A DNA stretch of 64,000 bases, from the NCBI GenBank assembly GCA_964019155.1, contig OZ025243.1, forward strand, positions 21,472,441-21,536,440. Reading direction: 5' to 3'. Source of the DNA: Osedax fenrisi. Taxonomy: Eukaryota > Annelida > Polychaeta > Sabellida > Siboglinidae. A program made the translations under genes and the position numbers. This document shows, piece after piece, positions 53,405 through 64,000 of the stretch. Numbering within the stretch: position 1 is the first letter of the stretch; every line of letters starts with the position of its first letter. The notes beneath the pieces are model-generated. The model was not told the origin of the DNA, did no database searches, and saw nothing but the letters and a program-made list of their open reading frames with translations.

Positions 53405-53709
53405 CGTAATTCGGTTTTTACACTAGGGTAATCATACAAGCAGAGCTTATCGAGATAATTACCCTTTATATGAAAATAATAAGTTTTTTTCTATTAATTT
53501 CGATTCCATATAAAGTACTACGTAGTAGGAAAAAAATAACGTACATTATACATATTATATACTTTTTTATTAATTCCTTAATTCACTGAATCATTCATAG
53601 GGTGTAACACATTGAACATATGTTCCCCGTACTTACCCCACTATTAAGCGCGCGTTAAATATTCACGATTTAAATGAATTAATTCTCGACGAATCGCGCC
53701 GCATCGCAG

Positions 53710-56412
53710 CCGTCGGAGAAAGCGCAACTAAAGGTGATCACGAGGTTACGACCTCTGCTGACCAACGAGGAGGCCGGCACCAAGATTAAGATCGCCAACA
53801 CGAACATCTCGCTGGAACACGGCGGACATCAGCACGCCTTCAACTTTGACAAGTGTTATCAGTCTAACGTTAAAACGGTTCGTTATCTCACGATTGATTA
53901 ACGTATCGATTGAATTGATGGTTTGAAAGTTTATTTAAACACTTAAATAAATCGTAAATGATTTCTCAAAAGTGTATATATAGAATAGAAATAATAGATT
54001 AGGTAAAACAATAATAACATATACACTTATATTTATATACATATCGTGATGATGATGTTGATTAATATTTACTAAACCACTAATATAGGCTTTCGAGACT
54101 GTTTCATCATACAAATATATATTTATATAAATATATATATATATTGATTATGTATTGCATATAATTATAAATTTCTAATGTATGCAAAATGTCTAGTTTT
54201 ATTTTGCTTTATCATAACTACCGGTGATGTGAAATATTGTTTACATAACGAATTTAATGGGCGTTTCTATTATCAATATTATTATTTATATCGATCATTG
54301 CGATTAATTGTTTACCTTCGTCGTACCGATTTAGGTCGATATTACATCGTTAAATCAGTATACAATATCGGTCGTAACGTTAATATATTTGTAATCTACA
54401 GAATCAAATATTCAACGAGAACTTGGAATCTCTGGTCAACAAAACCGTGCTGGGCTATAACTTGACGATAATGAGTCTAGGAGCGGTAAGTAGTAATAGC
54501 ATATTGATCTGGTAATAGGGGGGTGGGGGGTGGGGGTTGGAGTAGTTTTGAGGAGTCTCTTTGTAATGCGCGAACATTCAAGGCATCGGTTCTACGAAAG
54601 TATAATTAGGTTTCGGGGCAGACGGGCATCATCCTTTACAATATAATTATATCCTTTACAATGTACATTTTTACTGCGTAGTAAATGTTTGTAATATTAA
54701 GATTTGTCGATGGCAGCAATGCAACATTAATAGAATCGCAGCCTAAGATATAAATTTCGCCCAATTTATAGACGGATTTATAGATGGTTTATTGATATAC
54801 ATACGTATATATGCGATCGTAATTAAGTAGAGTCATAAGAATGCGTACAGTATACTTATAAAAATAATTCACGAGACAACGTTATTTTTAGATCTACGTA
54901 AATACAATGTTGCAGGCGTAAATATCAAAGTTAATATAATGTAGGTAACCGATACAAATATTGAGTAATATACAATGACCGGTACTGTGTGGTCAGCGTT
55001 GCGAAGTTACAAAGAGAGAGTAATATCAATACCATTATTAAACACATTCGAGGACAGGACAGGATCTGTTAACTTATATAGTGTGTAAAACTTTGATTTT
55101 CCTCTATAGTTATTTTATTGCATCAAGGTTCAGGAATACAACATTTATCAATGCAAATCTCATTTTTAAATCAATGATTAGATTAAATTCATAATATAAT
55201 TTAATACACATTGCATTATTTACAATTTCGATATATATAATATAAAAAAACATCGTTCAATTCAAACCTAATTTATAAATATGATGTTTAATAAGATATT
55301 TATATAGAAATAAAAAATAAAAAATATTAATGCATTTATTTGAAAAATAAATCAATATCCCTTATTATTTGATTAAAAGATTGCAATCATTGAAATATAA
55401 TTAAATATACCACTGACAAGTATCTAGTTGTGAGTACTAAAAAGTAAACATTGCAGAGATAGCGAGAGGACATTCTGTCTGAAGAGATGTACATTACTGT
55501 CTGGTAATAGTTGTGTGATAAATATGGCTGTTCTTAGGGTAATACTAATATAGTATTATCGTAAATTAACATTTATACGGATATATACTGTATAATATAT
55601 ACGGAATTGTAAAAAGACTGTATAATATACTACATAATATATATATATATATATTGCAGATATTAATTTAAACATAAATTACATATAATATATATTACTA
55701 TTAATATGATTTTCTTTATTGATATCATTCCCTATGTAAATCACTTGTTCTGACATATCACAATATTAATTATCATTCATCCTATAACCCATATTTTGTT
55801 TATTTAAGTAAATATAAAGGTGAAAGTACAAAGTTTAAATATGTGCTAACGATAAATCATACTTTATTGAAATAAACAAAGAGTATACGAAATTAAAAAA
55901 TTAAGAACGTAAAATATTTAAAAATTAGTATGAAAATAAACCAAGTACGATAGAAAACATAACGTATAACATGCATCGCAACTTTAACCAAATTGTCTTG
56001 TAATCTATTACATAATCTATCGTCTCGTAATATAGTACCTAATCTATCGACCTATTCCGATGTAGAGTGGCAGCGGCAAGAGTTTCACGATGTCTGGCAG
56101 TAGCGACGAGCCCGGCATTATTCCGTGCGTTAGTAGTAGGCGTGTCGTCTAGTCTTGCGTCACGCCCCCACCTCCCCGCCCCCCACCTCCCGCCCTCCTC
56201 CTCGCCGGCCCCGTTATCTGATAACCCGCCTCCGCCCCGTAGGTGAACCACTTCCTGTTTCTGAACCTCGAGAAACTCGAGAAAAGCAAGGACATTTTCG
56301 TTACGGTCTCATTTCTTGAGGTTTACATCGGCGCCCTTCTAAACGTGGCCACTTTTCCATTACTAATCACTATTTAGCTACTTGAAACATTATGCCCATA
56401 AACATAGTATTA

Positions 56413-56466
<54 letters not shown>

Positions 56467-58598
56467 CTATATCATAGTGTTTAGTCATTTTTCTGTTTGT
56501 TCTATCAATAGTTAAAATAATATAAATATAAATAGTATAGATATTTATATACAATACATATCATTTTTAATATTTTCCTATATTTACGATATTATAGATA
56601 CTTTGATAATGTGTATTTAATATTTATTTCATATATACTATTTATTTCGATATATATAACTACAAGAGTACTGTTCATAAACGCACTGCTTTCTTCTACA
56701 TAATTATAATGATATAATGATTTTATATTCTATCTCTATCTTAACATAACATTTATAATTATAACTTATTATTATTCAAACATAAATATCATTAATGGGT
56801 TAAGAAATATATATATATTATATGTAATATGTAATATAATAATATTTAATTATAAGTATATTTAATAATTGTATTGCAAATAAACATTCATTAATTATTA
56901 ATTATCATAATCATTATCTATGGGAGTCTCGTATGGCATGGCTATCTCTATACATGTGACTTATATTTAAATGGTACTTTCTCTGTTTTTTATATAGAAC
57001 ATTTCTATATATATATGATCATAAAATAGTTTATTTCGATAATATTTTATATTTCAATGTTAACGATTAATATTTTAGATACTAATACAACATATTAAAA
57101 AATATATTTTATATATAGTTATATATAGTTATATATATTTTAAATTTATGATAAATATTTTTAAATAAATTATAATTTTTCTCTTTGGGGATTGTGTAAA
57201 AACATTCACTTGTAATGGGACTTAGCTACTATTGAATTCATAAGTTATACTAGGTAGGCAATATGACTAATGTAAATGTAATATATAAAGTTTGCTAGAT
57301 TACAATATTTCATATTATATAGAATATTTTGTCTGTGTTAACATCAAGCAATATACTAATGTAATAAAAAATATATTGCTTAATTAAACCCTTTAGAATA
57401 AAACATTATATAAATATCATTGTAAATTAAAAGACAACAAAATTAAATTCTTCTAATAAATATTATTATTATTATTATTATATATAGGTTAACCTATATA
57501 TATACTAATAAAACAATAACAGGTTTGTGAAGGGGAGCTAATGGATGTACTGAACCCCCATTCGGAACCAATCACAATAAAGGAACACCCACATTTTGGC
57601 ATGTTTGTAGTAACTGTAACTAATTGATGCTATATTATTATATTCAATTAGTCTCATTCACCTTTTTATTATTTCTCATTACATATTTTACTTATCTATT
57701 AGATATATACTTTATAATTAGCTATAATAATACTTGTTTAATAACTTATATATAACTATTATTAATAAAATATTAATAGAATGATTGTAATAATGTACTC
57801 ATCATTTCAATTAATAATAATAATAATAATTATCTATAAGAATACATTTTTGTTCACTTTTATTTTGTGTTTAAATTATATATTTGTTGATTTCTCCTAA
57901 TGAGCTTTAAAATAAGATGGATTATTTCCTATTGTTGTCGGCCATTATCAATCGTCGACAATTTTTCAATAAATATAATAACCATTTCTAAATTACTTAA
58001 ACTACTTAAATTCAATAATTACATCCACTAAATATAAGATACGCGCCTTCTATTTACGTTTATATATCTTACCCCTATATTAACCCCTGCATATTTACAA
58101 AGACTCACCCCCTACATACTACCTAGACACATCCCTACCATCACACAGCTACTTAGACATGTCCCTACTATTACATAGACACGCCCCACCCCCTCCCTCA
58201 CAGCCTCATAGATACGCCCCATACTATGTAGACACGCCCCTCTACAGTTACATAGACACGCCCCCTCCCTCACAGCCTCATAGATACGCCCCATACTATG
58301 TAGACACGCCCCATACTACATAGACACTCCCCTCTACAGTTACATAGACGGTCTCAGCGAGCTGGTAGTAGACTCACTGGAAGACCTCGAGATGTACTAC
58401 GAACAGGGTAACAGGGCGCGTAACATCGGCCTCATCGGAGAGAAGGACGAATCAGCGAGGTTAGGGTAACTAGGGGGGTCAGTGTGGGTTTAGATTGATG
58501 GCACCTATTTAAATATAGGTCAGCCTATAAGCCAACCAAAAAACACCAGTGAAAATAACTAAAAATCAAAATATTGATAACTACACACTCACATGCAT

Positions 58599-58630
<32 letters not shown>

Positions 58631-59640
58631 ACACACACACACGAGAGTGCTATCACTCCAGAAGCTTCTTTTAAGTACTATATTATCTATAGTTGGTTAA
58701 TTTTCTACATATATATAGTATTTTGTTTAAATTATATATATATATATATCTATAAATGCTATTACTTTCTATAAATACAGCTTTATTAATATCATTATTA
58801 TTTACTTCACATAAATTTTAGAAGTTACGGATAACGTATATCTGAAAGACATATAATATTAATAAGTAAATCGATAAAATAATTATTTTCATAATTAATA
58901 TATTTAGAGATTGTCTTAGAATGCTTTCGATCAGTTTTACCAGAGACTCTCTTAGATTATATTTATAATTTATATTTGGGAGGATATTTATATATTCGAC
59001 CTGTCAATTATGTTCGCTCGTATCACTTTGTTTAGTCAGACCATGTCCAGTGAAATTGTCCACTCGGCTGATTAAACTGTCACCTGTGAGCATGAAGATT
59101 TCGCATTGGACCTATATATAGAATGGTATATCAGTAGGGGCGCTGGAACGATTTTGTATTTAGGGGGGACCAACCAATCAAAATAAATATTGTGATAAAA
59201 GTGGGGGGGACCAATACATAGGAAGTCCCCCTAGATTTTAAAGTGGGGGGGGGGCATATCCCCCACCCCGTTCCCCCCTGTTGCAGCGCCACTATATATC
59301 AGTGATCTCGCGCGAAGTGATCGCATGCGGAGCGGTGATCTCGTGCGCGATGTTAATTTAAATAACTATTTATAAATAGTAGAGTTTACATTGCGCATCT
59401 CCGAACAAAATTAAAACACGAGATCTCTTCGCACGAGATCACTGATTACCTATAGCGCACATTTCTAACAGTCAAAGTATTCGCGTACTATCACGTTGAT
59501 TACCGGCGCGTTAGTAAAACTATTTAAATACAGATAAACCTCTTACAGATCTTCGGCGTTTTTCTACATTAACCTTGAACTGCGGGATAAGGGCAACGAC
59601 CTCGGTGTGAAGTCTTGCATAACTCTGGTGGATAATTCAG
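53710..59640 (+). CDS. Divergent kinesin-3-like motor domain, seven exons, incomplete at both ends
   Basis: Exons 53710-53877, 54402-54485, 56066-56128, 56243-56320, 57523-57602, 58340-58459 and 59549-59640 join in phase (228 codons and one nt). Motor landmarks: KVITRLRPLL (beta1); NFDKCYQS; IFNENLESLVNKTVLGYNLT; the P-loop GASGSGKSFTM; GIIPC; VSFLEV; ELMDVLNP; IKEHPHFGIYIDGLSELVV; QGNRARNIG; then KDESARSS at the switch I position and LVDNSG at switch II. EHP..G.Y.DGLS and GN.AR fit the kinesin-3 family. The Walker A lysine (K89) is intact, but switch I (NxxSSRSH in the family) and switch II (DLAGSE) are altered. ATP turnover may therefore be impaired. No initiator exon was found, and exons after switch II are not seen before 64000. 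The exon 1 acceptor is uncertain. Exons are much richer in G/C than those of Hsp110. Confidence 0.8.
54511..54542 (+). other. G-rich tract with quadruplex potential in kinesin intron 2
   Basis: GGGGGGTGGGGGGTGGGGGT begins 26 nt after the donor of exon 2. Four G-runs make a plausible intronic G-quadruplex. Confidence 0.65.
55137..55470 (+). repeat. Dispersed repeat copy
   Basis: Counterpart of 24628-24970 (shared ACATCGTTCAATTCAAACCT, TATACCACTGACAAGTATCT). It lies in kinesin intron 2. Confidence 0.6.
56129..56242 (+). other. Short C-rich intron of the kinesin gene
   Basis: This 114-bp intron 3 is dominated from 56163 by CCCCC blocks (CCCCCACCTCCCCGCCCCCC), which form an unusual pyrimidine tract before the acceptor at 56242. 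Confidence 0.6.
56419..56461. repeat. (AT)n microsatellite
   Basis: About 21 AT units in kinesin intron 4. Confidence 0.9.
57481..57500. repeat. Perfect 20-bp palindrome near a splice acceptor
   Basis: TATATAGGTTAACCTATATA lies 22 bp upstream of kinesin exon 5, in the region where the branch site is expected. Confidence 0.8.
58085..58350. repeat. CATAGACACGCCCC minisatellite ending in a coding exon
   Basis: Units built from ACATAGACACGCCCC, CCCTCCCTCACAGCCTCATAG and ATACGCCCCATACTATGTAG repeat with variations. CCTCTACAGTTACATAGAC occurs at 58230-58259 and again at 58331-58349, where it forms the acceptor and first bases of kinesin exon 6. The tract is GC-rich against the background. Confidence 0.8.
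58598..58642. repeat. (CA)n microsatellite
   Basis: A CA run with one TA interruption, in kinesin intron 6. Confidence 0.9.
59134..59293. mobile_element. Short G/C-run MITE
   Basis: Ends GTAGGGGCGCTGGAACG and, inverted, GTGGCGCTGCAACAGG. The interior carries GGGGGG/GGGGGGG/GGGGGGGGG and CCCCC/CCCCCC runs able to pair with each other. In kinesin intron 6. Exact boundaries are uncertain. Confidence 0.5.
59300..59444. mobile_element. MITE, 145 bp, CAGTGATCTCGCGCG termini
   Basis: Starts CAGTGATCTCGCGCGAAG and ends GCACGAGATCACTG, inverted. Related to 25559-25695. It carries repeated GTGATC(T/G)C modules and lies about 105 bp before kinesin exon 7. Confidence 0.6.
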
Positions 59641-60208
59641 GTATCATTATTTATAGCTGTCGGCTATTAGTTAGCATTATATCTACAGCAAAGACTGAAA
59701 CAATTTATTTATTGGATATAGAACAAAGCATGTACAATTATATATTTATTTCTGTAATTTATATATTTTATTTATTATTTATCCATTATTAAAATTAGTT
59801 ATCTTTAGATAATGATATAAAATCTATAGCATTCAATCAAATAATAACCTATCATACATCGTGATTATATTTTCCATAATATAATTCTGAACACATTATT
59901 TTTAATATTTAAATCAATTAACTTAACTCTATAAATGTAGAGATAATAATTGCACTTTTATTACATATTTTTTTTTGTATATTCTTAATCATTATAGAAT
60001 TTTGTGGATGAAAATACATACAAATTAAATATATTTATTAAAAATATTTTCAATCTATATAGATACATTATATTGTAAATTGAATGTCTTTATATAAATA
60101 TCCAATGCGATTTTATTAATAATAAAATAGTTATATGTAATATTTAAATATATGTTTAATAATGTTAATAATTTGTTCAATTTAATTAATTCTTTCACTC
60201 GCAAAGTA
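59641..60208. other. AT-rich sequence after the last visible kinesin exon
   Basis: If the gene continues, this is the start of its next intron. No further motor-domain exon is recognised. Confidence 0.5.
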
Positions 60209-60388
60209 ATTTTAAAAGTGATTTCTTTGTAGATAACTATGTAATAATGTATTATAGAAATAAAGTATCATAGTATATATATGTCAGAATAATAAGGGAT
60301 TTTAAAAGTGATTTCTTTGTAGATAACTATGTAATAATGTATTATAGAAATAAAGTATCATAGTATATATATGTCAGAATAATAAGGG
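60209..60388. repeat. Exact 90-bp tandem duplication
   Basis: The unit ATTTTAAAAGTGATTTCTTT ... AATAAGGG occurs twice without differences that I can see. Confidence 0.95.
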
Positions 60389-61369
60389 TAATATTCTCGA
60401 TGAGTTAACTTATTAGCAGAATTCTGCTTCTATTATTACCGATTGTTAAAACCAAATATGATAATAAAACAAAATGTTCTAAACATACATATATGCAGAG
60501 CTGGGCAGTATCGCCGATACAGTATCTATTAAGGCAAAAAATCAGTATCGTAGATACATTTGTATTTGTATTTGTATCTATTATAAAAATTATAAAAGTA
60601 TTTGTAATCGTATCTATTAGTCATAAATAGTTTCTACGATACGTATCTACTAAGACAATTATGTAAATAGATACATTTTATTAAATAATATATCATTTGG
60701 ACATCATATGTATTTTGTATCAATATTTTATATTATCATATTATAAATTAATTTTAATATATATAAATCATCAATATATTTTTAATCAAATATCTTTTGT
60801 AAATATTGAAATTAATTCATTGTTAAAAATTATGATATATCAATTATAGTGATATTCTCAAAAACCATTATATACATTTATTGAAAACAAAGACATTATT
60901 TTGATAATATATTTTATATACTAATTGATTTATAATTCAAAATTATATATTACTTTGAAAGATAAAATTATTTTAATAAATATGATTAATCTAAATAATA
61001 ATAATTAATAATATATTAATAATTTATTTTTTGTATATTTGATAATTTACTATATTCGTGTTGAACATTCGAAATTAAAGGTCGCTGATTATTTTGAGTT
61101 GAAAAATAGTATATTGTAATAATGTATATTTCTCTATAGTATGTAATGGCTCATAGTATAATTTCAGATGAAATAAATGCTGGTATACCAGCGTGTGTAC
61201 AACCAGTGTATACACTAAAAGATTCATCGTGGGTATCATTAAATGTCATTAAATGTCAACAAATTTATTCTATATCATTTATTGAAGAACACGTTATAAG
61301 GTAACACGTTGTAAGTATTTAATATATCCTTTTAAAAGGGGTAGGTATATCTATCCCACAACCAGTTTT

Positions 61370-62440
61370 TCCGGAAATAATGTCCGGAATTGTTTGCTAG
61401 AAAGTAATTTTCTAGCAAGTTAACTATAATATTAGTTACTTGTTACCTAATTCATTTAAGCACTTCCATCAACTATTTTATGGAAGTTTTCGGACGTGCT
61501 TTTTAATGTATTTATTGAGAAAACGGCATGTTTTGAGATTTAAATTGAGTATTACAGTTGAGTCAATTGACCGGATATGGTGAAGTAGATCATTCCAGAT
61601 TTTTGGAGCATAGACGGAGAAAGATTTATGTTGGGAAGATGTTAAATATGATAGAACTGGAGTTTTTAATTTGAATTTGTTTATTTTTGTTGTTATAAAT
61701 AGTTATGTTGGGAAGTTAGTAAGTTGGCGAGATAGTCTGGTGTGTTATAGTGAGTAGATAAATGTATGATGAGTGAAATATTATAAATTATACTGGATTT
61801 TATTGGCAGCCAATGTAAGTTGGTTCTTAGAGGAGATATATGTTGTCTGGAATGTTTAGCTATGTTGAAAAATATATAAATCTGATAGCTGTGTTTTGAA
61901 GGCGTTATAGTTTATTTATTAGATTGTGAGGACGCATATATATCCCTATAGGGATAGGAATTATAGTAATCAATGTGGGGTAGAATGAGGGATGTAGCGA
62001 GAAGATTGCAGTATTAAAATTATTGAAAGGTATTATTGTTCGTAAGTTTTGTAGTATGTAGTTAATTGACTGTGATAGTGATTTAGTCGGAATGTGAAAT
62101 TGTAGTGTTGTGTCGATTAATATACCAAGAGTTTTTACTTTATTAGCATAAGAAATACTCAAATTGTTAATGGTAATTTGTGGTGTCAGGAATATAGTAG
62201 TAGATGTTTTAATATGCAATGATTCAGTTTTAAGACAGTTTAGTGATAAGGAGTTGTTTATAATTTATAAGGATATTATGGTCAAGGGTATAGAAGGCAG
62301 CTGATAAATTAAGGAGAATGTAGTGAGTTATCCAATAACTTTCCGATAATTTTCGGGAAATATAGTGACTTAAAATGGGTCCCACTACAACTTGCTAGAA
62401 TATCACTTTCTAGAAAACATTTCGGGATATTATTCCGTGT
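61370..62440. mobile_element. Nested inverted-repeat structure
   Basis: TTCCGGAAATAATGTCCGGA ... GCTAGAAAGTAATTTTCTAGCAAG at the left is mirrored by CTTGCTAGAATATCACTTTC ... GGGATATTATTCCG at the right (arms of about 50 bp, imperfect). It encloses the minus-strand LINE fragment. Confidence 0.55.
61540..62300 (-). pseudogene. LINE reverse transcriptase C-terminal fragment (CR1/L2/jockey-like)
   Basis: The minus strand reads ITINNLSISYANKVKTLGIL, IDTTLQFH, SQSINYILQNLRTI, then in another frame LHWLPIKSSIIYNISLIIHL, YNTPDYLANLL and finally SFSVYAPKIWNDLLHHI. This is the typical order after the reverse transcriptase palm in CR1/jockey-like LINEs (KTLGI.ID..L.F; L..LHWLP....I..K; Y.P.YL..LL; APK.WN.LP..I). 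Frames are broken; the element is truncated at both ends. Confidence 0.75.
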
Positions 62441-62659
62441 AATGTACCTTGATATGTACTATCAAATTCGGCATCGATGAATATATATAATAATAATAAT
62501 AATAATCAGAATTTAGGTATGACCATGGTAAACGAAGAAGCGCTATGCTTATCTAGTCGTTTACCTATTTCACTTTCCTATAGGACAATTATGAGGAGAA
62601 AATTATAGTAAAAGTAAAATAAAAATAAATAAAATATTAAGAGTTAAAGTTAGTAAAAG

Positions 62660-62700
<41 letters not shown>
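62660..62700. repeat. (AT)n microsatellite
   Basis: AT run inside the right part of the 60496 hAT-type element. Confidence 0.9.
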
Positions 62701-62704
<4 letters not shown>

Positions 62705-62949
62705 TATTATATGATATAATATATATCTATATAATTAATAAATCTATATGTTTATATATATTTTATATAATTATAATGTATTTGTATCTACTAAGATGTA
62801 TCTACTAAGAAAATTCTGTATTTGTAATTGTATCTACTATTATTTTTTTTAAAGTAATTGTAGTTGTATCTATTATAAGAAAAAAGTGTGTAATTGTAAT
62901 TGTATCTATTATAATTTGTTTGAGTATCGTGCCCAGCTCTGCATATATG

Positions 62950-64000
62950 TATACATACATATATACATACTATAGTAAGACATACCCTAAAATAAACTAA
63001 ATAATTTGTGTAAATAAGATAATTATAATTTCTATGTTGATGTACATAAAATTGTATATAAATATTGATATTAAACAGTGTACATTTGTTAATAGGGCTT
63101 GACTGCGAAAGTGAAAAATATAGGTTACTATTATAGTAAATGATTATAAATAATATAACGTTTCTTATAAATTATATAACATTTCTTATCAATATATATA
63201 ATTAATAAACTTATGTATTAAGAAAACCATTATATACTTTCGTACATTTATTAAATGTTTAGTATATATTATATTTATAATATATATATATATAAGTACA
63301 ATATATTTTGTTATATTATATATCAATAACAAAATAAAAAATAAAAATAATGTTCATTTAATTTAATTGTGTATATATAATACATTTAGAGGGTCTTTAC
63401 TCTAATTTATATATGTCATATTCATAATCATAACATGTATTATTCAATTATTAGTTATATATAGTGTATACAATTATGTTACCGATTTTAATTGTAATTT
63501 TTATAAAATAATACACTTACTCACGATTTAGGAACTTTTGGTTAAAACACATTGAAATTGATGATAAAATATATATGTAAAGTTATTATATTATTCTAAA
63601 TGTATATAAAATTATTCATTTTAATGAACGTTTAAAAGCAATGAACCGTTTTGCTCGTCTCACTAAACGTTATTTTCATTAACAACAATTAATGATATTA
63701 GTAGTTATTATAGTAATAGCAGTAGTATTATTAGTAGTTGTATCAGTAGTAAATTAATGTATAAAACAAAATAAAAATCGTTAATAATTGTTCGTAATTG
63801 AGAGATAATAATATTATGAAATGAATTTATTTTTTAAAAGAAACAGTTTGAATAATATATATAATAAAAAATTATTTGCGAATTTAATAAAAAATAGTTC
63901 CTTTAAAGAATATAAAGAAGTATTTTTTTAGACTTGTATGAATTATACACCAGATAGAGAATAAAAACAACAATAAACAATATACAAGCAAAATATTCAA
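62950..64000. other. AT-rich spacer to the window end
   Basis: No exon, RNA or repeat family recognised. Confidence 0.55.

Larger units (their letters stand above)
60496..62941. mobile_element. hAT-type element, 2.45 kb, 8-bp target duplication CATATATG
   Basis: Terminal inverted repeats CAGAGCTGGGCA...TGCCCAGCTCTG are flanked by CATATATG at 60488-60495 and 62942-62949. Subterminal TATCTACTAAGA/TTGTATCTATTA repeats occur at both ends. There is no transposase. The middle holds a second inverted-repeat structure (about 61370-62440) around a LINE fragment. The CAG-start ends and 8-bp duplication fit hAT. Confidence 0.85.

Noticed and set aside
54178..54465. 95-codon open frame overlapping kinesin exon 2
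   Set aside because: It runs in a different frame across an intron and the exon; the kinesin frame is supported by motif and phase.
57523..58459. Non-canonical splice (or frameshift) between kinesin exons 5 and 6
   Set aside because: Ending exon 5 after GGC-AT (57602) and starting exon 6 at 58340 gives a canonical GT-AG intron, an intact frame and the family motif HFGIYIDGLS.

Overview
This is about 64 kb of a very AT-rich (about three quarters A+T), intron-rich animal genome. Animal origin is suggested by spliced genes with GT-AG introns, an MSP-domain tail-anchored protein, an Hsp110 chaperone, RBX1, an AK5-type N-terminal domain and a kinesin, together with LINE retrotransposons, hAT-type DNA transposons and MITEs. 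The species cannot be named from the sequence. Most long open frames are chance or repeat-derived. The real genes were found by joining short exons in phase.

Left part (1-13 kb): a broken LINE ORF1 on the minus strand (1-about 800); the last four exons of a MOSPD2/VAP-like MSP-domain gene (2206-3796, +); AT-rich spacer; a degenerate LINE reverse transcriptase (about 6160-6810, -); a CpG-rich island with a TATA-like box (8490-8850); and a two-exon gene encoding only the AK5 N-terminal docking-type domain (9160-12745, +).

Core (15-33.3 kb): RBX1 on the minus strand (15156-23476), complete in five exons, two of them only 28 and 13 nt. It stands head-to-head, 343 bp apart, with a complete 15-exon HSPA4/Hsp110-like gene (23820-32609, +). 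That gene ends 98 bp from the stop codon of a convergent two-exon gene of unknown function (32708-33254, -). A cullin-ligase subunit and a chaperone thus share one short intergenic promoter region with a heat-shock-element-like site and an E-box.

Repeat-rich middle (33.3-53.6 kb): no host gene recognised. It holds a hAT-type element with an 8-bp target duplication (36439-37988), a relative of it, LINE fragments, tandem duplications, a 4.55-kb element with about 0.9-kb terminal inverted repeats and subterminal CGCGGTAT motifs (44311-48861) containing a decayed zinc-finger/acidic-repeat gene and a nested 456-bp MITE, a TTTGGG array, another hAT-type element (49579-51058) and a 388-bp AGT array.

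Right part (53.7-64 kb): seven exons of a divergent kinesin-3-like motor (53710-59640, +) with an intact P-loop but altered switch I and II. It is followed by a hAT-type element (60496-62941) enclosing a LINE reverse transcriptase fragment, then AT-rich spacer.
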